DNA of 37,416 nt from Suillus spraguei (taxonomy: Eukaryota > Basidiomycota > Agaricomycetes > Boletales > Suillaceae): NCBI GenBank assembly GCA_016800925.1, contig JABCPU010000578.1:1-37416 (forward strand), read 5' to 3'. Positions 31,752 to 37,416 of this stretch are shown piece by piece (positions within the stretch are counted from its first letter, which is position 1; each line of letters opens with the position of its first letter). The notes below the pieces were generated by a model that was given only the letters and a program-made list of their open reading frames with translations, was not told the origin of the DNA and searched no databases. The position numbers were made by a program, and so were the translations under genes.

Positions 31752-32640
31752 GGATGAGCGGTGTCAGGAAAAGAGAAGAGACGCGAATAAGGGCGGGAAG
31801 AGAATGAAAAGATAAACAGCTTAAATAAGGAGTTCGTTGAATAGATCAAAAATGTGGTGCCCTGACTTGAGACGACTCACCAATGATGTGGGTCCATTTC
31901 ATTATATGATTTTCAACTTATTGGATGTTTTCCTCTTCGTATTCCTCTCTTTCGCCTCATCAATAAAAGCTGAGAAGTGCATGGAGTATGCGCAAGTTAC
32001 GCGAGTTCCATTTTTTTAAGTCATTGGATGAAGTGATGCCTCTCAACGTTCTGCCGGCGTGGTTTCCGTGGCGTTGAGAAGAGTTATGTAAAGCCCTCCT
32101 ATTATGCAGTAGCACTTGAGCATGCTTTGTCAGATCAGAACAGGCAAAAAAACAAGCCGCGAAGTAAATCCACAAGGAGAAGTGCACAGTGGAAAATCAA
32201 CAACCAGTTACTTGTTGCGCCTGAAGTTGTCAGCACAGTTTTTCATGATTGACGATGCTGGTCTCGTCTACGGCGTCAGAAACTCAATACAACAACAAAA
32301 TTCCCTGTTGATGAAATGGGCAACGTGACACGTCTGTAGCTGATTGTCTCCTTGAGCTGATTCGATGCGCTCAAACGATGGTCAAACTCGAGGTAAACGC
32401 AGATGGAGATATTGGTTTCTAGAGATACGCGAAGTCAGTTTTCAAGTTGTTTCCATTTAATCAACACAAAACTGTACTCGCATGTTCTTTTTTTTCATCC
32501 TATGTGCCGCCATCACACAAGCTGGATTGGGTCGTTTCTTCGATTTCATGGCGCGTGTTGCCCTTGGCATCACACACCAATATTGCGTTGAAGGGCATAA
32601 GTGGAACTTAAGCTGCTGCCGCAGTCTGGTCCAGAACCAC
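31752..32640. repeat. LPMO upstream region, copy B
   Basis: Duplicate of 23080-24110 (see there). No coding content. Confidence 0.75.
31816..31832 (-). promoter_or_regulatory. TATA-like box shared by both LPMO copies
   Basis: The minus strand reads CTTATTTAAGC here, about 70-80 bp upstream of the LPMO-B ATG. The same word (plus strand TTTAAATAAGGAG) is kept upstream of LPMO-A near 23165-23180 although the surrounding sequence has diverged. Confidence 0.45.
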
Positions 32641-33929
32641 GGTTAGTGTTGTGGGCAGAAGTCTGTCATTCTGTTGCCAGGCGGCAACTGCCGGCAGTAG
32701 GTCGAAGGCACATAAGTCGGCAGAAGAGTCAATGTGAATCTTATTTGTACTATGAGCAAGTAACAAATGTTTGGCATTCAAAAAGTGTGTGTCCAAGGGT
32801 CGTCCTGTTCTCACCAACCACTTGATCCAACAGCAAAAAGTTCCAAATTTTTCCGATCGCTATTTTTATCGATACATGTATAGAAGGTCGCGATGATAGA
32901 TACCTCAATATTCTTGACCGGAATGCTACAGTCCCAGACCAGCTCACTTAGGAGTCCGTAACTATCTTGCCTCAAAGAACGGAAACCAAGCATTACTACT
33001 CCCACCTATCCCAAATGCAGATTCTGCCCGAACGCTCTCCATTGAAGGTGTTCGCAGTCATAATCCACGTAATGCTACCAACATCGAGCGTTATTTCTCG
33101 GGTCTGGGTGGGATATAACCTGTAAAGCGCTGCAACCTATCAGTTCAAGTCTCTTAGCAATTTCTTGCACAAGGTGGATCACGAAGCCAGCACGTCGCAC
33201 ATATGCACACTCAACCAGAACATGGACTTGACATGGTCTTAGCAAACATACTTCAAAGGTCTTTTGCATGGGTGCCTCCGCTCACTGGTGACTCTTGCAG
33301 CTTCGACGAGGTCCAGAGTCGATGACGGATGAAGAACTGCTTGAAGAATTTGGAGGTTTGAAAATGAGCTCTAGAATCACGCTGTGGCTTGCAAGTCAAG
33401 GGGATGGAGAAAGTCGATAAAGGAACCACACCTGCAGGATTATTGAAGAGATTGACGTGATTGACCGTGGGTCACAAGGCATAGAGGCAGTCTGGAACAT
33501 CGATGTACTGTTGTCACCGGAGGGTGTAGCATCTACTATGCAATAGCTTAGATGTCATTTTTGCCATGATCTTGAACTACTCTTCTAAGAACACGCGAAA
33601 ACACTCAAAATAATTCTGCCTTTTTTTTTTTGGAAGAACTCGCCCCAAATTATTTCTGCCCCTGACTTCTCGTTCTCCGCACACCAGCAGACCGGAAAAT
33701 GGTTAGGTCATCCCGGACGGTTCCATTCTGGTCCGATCGGCCCGTGACTAGGGCAGGCAGTGTTTCACATCGTCTAGAGGATTCTGTGTGCGTCATCTGA
33801 GTGACAATTCTTGTCGTACAAAAAAAGATCGACATTCGACTTCACAAAATCGAAGCAATTGAGTTTTTATACAATAGGTACTATTGTGTGTTCTTCAATA
33901 GCTGATCTCGAACGAAATATATACCTGAT
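32641..33929. other. Spacer without a recognised gene
   Basis: Several short minus-strand ORFs (32811-33005, 33075-33269) have no recognisable motif. An 11-base T run is at about 33622. Nothing further could be supported. Confidence 0.35.
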
Positions 33930-34082
33930 TCAGGTGTTCCCGGTAGCTTCATCCTTGAACAATTTACTCAACGGAAATGCATTCAGAATGACTCGAAGTT
34001 TACTACATTCCTCCTGTGCTTTCTTAGCCATGTGAGACAACCGGCGGTGGCCATCTCATTCACCCATTCTTGTTCGAAGTTC
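33930..34082 (-). pseudogene. Divergent DUF4238 C-terminal fragment
   Basis: The minus strand reads EWVNEMATAGCLTWLRKHRRN, split here as EWVNEMATAGC then TWLRKHRRN, against KWIDEMAIVGCLAWLGKHRRN in copies A and B. After a frame change it ends DEATGNT and TGA at 33930, matching the EEATGST end of copy A. It is clearly less similar to A and B than they are to each other, so it comes from an older unit. Confidence 0.72.
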
Positions 34083-34255
34083 GTTCAATCAAGGGTTGAC
34101 TACAGAAGATTATCTATACAGACACTCATACTGGCAGCGAGTCTGGAAATCGGTATCTCCTCAACGAGTACTCCTTTTATTCAAAAAATACATGTACAAT
34201 CAAGGCGTCGGACCAGCAAGTGATTTAAAAGATCAATCCGAACAAGCTAATTTAA

Positions 34256-36697
34256 TCATTCAGGCACCCCAGTGGCATCTTCCTCTTCAAACAGCTTAAA
34301 GTTCATACCTTGCGGAAACCCATCCAGAATGAAGTCCAAAAAATTCCTTCTGTGCTTCCCCAACCATGCAAGGCAGCCGACGATGGCCATCTCATCTATC
34401 CATTTTTTAAGGGTGTGGCCTACAGTATCCCCTCCTAGTGACGGCTCATATCCCCGGAGCGATGTCTGCACTATCATCTTCATATTCGAGAAAAGCATTA
34501 TTGAATGCTCTTCTGGCATCTTGTAAAGGAGCCGGGCCTTGGGTCTCTCGCGCGGCTGTGAAGAGTATGGTTCCGGCAGGGATCCCAGCATCGTGTGACC
34601 AAGACATTGGATCATAGAAGCCGTTAACTCGTAATAGCCCTGACTGATGGGATTGGTAGTCGGTCCAGCCATACCGCATATTCCTCGTAATGAATATGCC
34701 ATATGAAAACCGGAAGAAAAACTTGATGGTGAAGCGCGCTCATACATGAACTGTGTGAAATTCATAACAAATCTGTCTGCTGGAGTGTCTTTTTTGAATA
34801 GCCTTGACAAGATTTCGGGGGCCTCTGGGCTGGCACACGAGAGCGCGTGCCACACTGCAGGGCTGCTTGACGCACGTGCAAGAAAGCTCACTACGGTGAC
34901 TTCATCTTGGAGCTCTTCCAATACCCCTTCACCTCCAGACATCACTGCGCCCAGTCTGCTCATGCAAGGTATCATGAACCGGAAGAGTTGAGAAGACGAC
35001 TCGTTTGAAATCGAAGGGAGTAAGGGAGCGAAACTGACGCCCTCTCCGACAGGCACATCATCCTCCGAATCTTTGCAGACCTTGAAAGCCTTCTCGACTT
35101 CTTGGCTAATTTCGTCTGCGAATGAAGTGGGCTTCGCTTTCTCCATGATTCTAAAGACTAGATGCGCCCTGTCATATGCCGTTTCGAAGCGCCTGCTACC
35201 AGTGCATAACTGCATCAGAAGCACATAGAGCACTACATCAATGAGTGTAAGTGCGTCAACGTCCTGGTCGAAGACAGCAGCTGACGACTGTGATAGTGGG
35301 TGAAGAGCTGACACTTGTGTTTCCACAGTATTCGTCAATCGTGAAATGAGCGGAACAAGCAGCTCGCTCGCATGGAAATTGGCTGGTGAACTCCGGAATG
35401 CACGCGCGGTGCGGAGCATACTCTCTCTTGACAGGAAGGTCAAAGAGCCTGTCTTCCTTAGGTTGACTAACACAATGGAATTGAACTCCAATGTCTGGGG
35501 TCGTGACAGTTTTGCGATCTTGAACACAAAACTGTCATTCTCTCCTTCCTGTGAAGATCTGTACTGTGCAAGTGACATCGCGGATTGGAAAGTTACGTGG
35601 TTGATGGGTGTGCCGTAAATTGGAGTTGGTGGTGCTGGATTCACGTTGAGCAAGGTGCTCACAAGTGAATTTGGCATTATGTATTTTTTCATTTCCGGAC
35701 GAGATATCACATGGCGCAGGACGATGGCAATGCGAGGGCTGACTACGAATATGCGGTGCAGGCCAGGGCAACCACCTGCCAGACCTTCCCATAAACCAAA
35801 TGCGTTATGCGTGATGATAAATTCTTCCCCTTCCGCGGCTTCCCAGATACTGAAGAAGTACTTGTTGCGTGAGTGTGATAAGTGTAAGCTGGGAAGCGTT
35901 CGAGATCAGATGGGTTATATGATTCAGTCGTCACGTTATGAAGACCCTTTTCGCCGTACTTCTCTACGAGTTCTGCAGCATCTCGCATGATGTCAGAATG
36001 AGACGCGTTCAGATAGTATCCAAGGAAGTGTAGCCATATCTCGACGGGAGATTGAATACCCTTTGCCTTCATGAAGGACTCGATCAACTGACGGGATCCT
36101 GCATTCTCCGGGTGATCCGCTTGAAAGTAGGTACCGGAATATGATACATTGCGATAATGCATGATAAACAGGAACTTCCGTATGAGCTCTAGCGACCTCC
36201 GCTTCAGAGTGAAGGTACCTGAGGAAGCGCTTTATGCAAGTCCATGATAATGGAAGCCGCATGACGTTCAAGGTCCGCTAATTTCTCCTCTAGTTCGTTG
36301 ATATTATGAGTGTTGCGGACATCCTGGTAGACATTTGCTACACCGTAAACCTTTCCAATAGGACGAATGTCAAGGCTGCCGGTAGCGATATCATAGTAGT
36401 AGACATATTCAGGATCAACACCCGTGCGTCGAAATTCTCTTTGTCGTTCTGCTTTAGACCTGCAAAGAATATCATTCAATGTCCTAATTTAGTGTCTACA
36501 CGCAGAGTGCTCGAAAGGACTCTGAAAACATACCTCACAGGTCCGACTTGGAATCGTCGCAGTATGAACCGTGGAATAAAATGTTGGTACTGTGTCGTAG
36601 GTGCGTGCGAATTCGGGGAGCTGTCTGTCTTCTGAGGTTCTTCTGCAAGGTCCGTTCTAGGTTGTTGTTTTTCTGTATTTCTGCGACGTCGTGTCAT
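34256..36697 (-). pseudogene. DUF4238-family protein gene, copy B; C-terminal 484 codons intact, N-terminal part frameshifted
   Basis: The start is ATG 36697 (MTRRRRN). Exon 1 ends at 36534; an intron of 74 bp (36460-36533) precedes exon 2 at 36459. YQHFIPRFILRRFQ is present as in copy A. A single G is missing at about 36226 (CAGGTAC against CAGGGTAC in copy A), shifting the frame after HKALPQ. A second single-base loss lies at about 35873 (HTHAT against HIHANSYFF). From 35710 to the TGA at 34256 the frame is open for 484 codons, across every point where copy A is broken. The open part has no signal peptide; it includes conserved segments FETAYDRAHLVFRIM and LARASSSPAVWHALSC identical or nearly so in both copies, which suggests past selection on the protein. 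Confidence 0.82.
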
Positions 36698-36708
36698 CCT
36701 GTATCTTA

Positions 36709-37034
36709 AAGAGGCTCCGACTAGGAACAAGAAAGGGAGTCAGTCTTGGACAAAAATACTAGATTAGCGTAGTAGGGAACATACCTAGTAACAGGAAAGG
36801 AACTAGGTGGGGTAACAGTCAGAAAAATGTACGTAGAACCATGAATAAGAAAGCTCAAGTGCTCACCTTTGGACCAAAGGCTGAGGGAGATTACTCGACA
36901 GGGCAAGGAATTAATATGCTGATTGAGACGGAGAATTAAAAGTAAACGTGTACGAGGCGTGTAACAAGGGGTGATTCCGTATGTAAAAGAAAAGGGTGAG
37001 TACGTACGAGAGTGACGTCGAGAATCATATCTTA
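36709..37034. mobile_element. About 326-bp insertion just upstream of the DUF4238-B start codon
   Basis: Absent from copy A, where the sequence around the ATG runs directly into TTCAACG...GGATTGA. In copy B the interval is flanked by the 7-bp direct repeat TATCTTA (36702-36708 and 37028-37034). No terminal inverted repeat or ORF of note was seen, so the class of the insert is unknown. It separates the start codon from its ancestral upstream region by about 330 bp. Confidence 0.55.
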
Positions 37035-37134
37035 CAGTTCAACGAATCTATGGATTGAAGCCTTCAGACCTTGTCAAAGGGCTGAGGGCTGAACACAATA
37101 TTATCTGTGGTACTATCATCAAAGGCCGTAGGGC

Positions 37135-37275
37135 ACGTTGTACTATACCTTATGAAGTTATGTGATTGACGTTCAAATTCAAACTTCATTTCCACCAGTG
37201 ACCGGTGATCACCGGCTATTCATCTATCATAGACGAGGCTATTGAAGATAGCGAAAGTTGCAAGTGTCGATATTA
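37135..37275. repeat. DUF4238 upstream block, copy B (partial)
   Basis: Shares TATGTGATTGA, CACAGACGAGG-like and GCGAAAGT words with 20800-20910. It contains the perfect 14-bp palindrome CCGGTGATCACCGG (about 37202-37215) at the position where copy C has ACCGGT within a larger inverted motif. Confidence 0.6.
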
Positions 37276-37416
37276 TCATGTCTCTGTTGGATGGTGCTGG
37301 CTTTCACAAATCTCAATAAATGAGAAGGTCTCCCCATGATGACTTGATAATGAAATCCCAACTATCAACCATGGCAGATGAGTGAATTTTGCGATTGGAG
37401 GAAGTTCACCTTCCAT

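Noticed and set aside
33010..33430. Possible F-box/leucine-rich protein tail on the minus strand
   Set aside because: The composition is suggestive, but no start, splice pattern or signature motif could be established.
1..37416. CRISPR arrays, rRNA genes, bacterial operon features or a biosynthetic gene cluster
   Set aside because: No regularly spaced repeats, rRNA segments or clustered biosynthetic enzymes were seen; the genome is eukaryotic with spliced genes.

Overview
The window looks like chromosomal DNA of a filamentous basidiomycete, most likely an Agaricomycete. The genes are split by many short introns (about 50-75 bp, GT...AG). They belong to families typical of mushrooms and wood- or litter-decay fungi: an AA9 polysaccharide monooxygenase, a polyporopepsin-like aspartic protease, a DUF6533 membrane protein and a small mushroom beta-trefoil-like protein. 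The transposon fauna is also basidiomycete-like: Ty3/gypsy, Plavaka/KDZ, a DIRS-like tyrosine-recombinase retroelement, LINE tails, a Tc1/mariner-like tail and a MITE. All calls were made by eye from translations and pairwise comparison inside the window; no database was searched.

Layout. (1) 1-5600: a decayed Ty3/gypsy retrotransposon on the minus strand (integrase, RNase H, RT, protease, gag reading leftwards from 4575). It is fused at about 4848 to a second related copy that keeps a full 486-bp LTR (5115-5600). (2) 6418-7470: the 3' end of a Plavaka-type transposase gene (+). 8234-8590: the tail of a Tc1/mariner-like transposase (-). (3) 9794-11240: an aspartic protease gene with six exons (+), with two suspicious lesions. 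(4) 11481-17252: a decayed DIRS-like retroelement (-) that retains an open tyrosine recombinase. It is bracketed by two nearly identical 271/270-bp MITE copies in direct orientation. 17390-17740: a LINE ORF2 tail (-). (5) 18140-37280: an old array of duplicated [AA9 LPMO + DUF4238] units, all on the minus strand. DUF4238-A and LPMO-A are pseudogenes. A third unit survives only as an upstream block at 24128-24400. LPMO-B has an intact catalytic domain, DUF4238-B is frameshifted, and a divergent DUF4238 tail lies at 33930-34082. Between the two LPMO copies sit an intact-looking 13-exon DUF6533 gene (25675-27630, +) and a five-exon beta-trefoil-like gene (28512-29125, +).

Working view. This is a transposon-rich accessory region. 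Only two genes can be read through without a lesion: LPMO-B (30808-31751) and the DUF6533 gene. The tyrosine recombinase ORF is also open. The most informative signal is the repeated AA9/DUF4238 module: both DUF4238 copies are broken, but at different places, and one of two LPMO copies is dead while the other keeps all its copper-site residues. A 5'-truncated LINE with an A-rich tail and a 12-bp target duplication lies just downstream of the surviving LPMO and is absent from the other copy, so it dates the insertion after the duplication.
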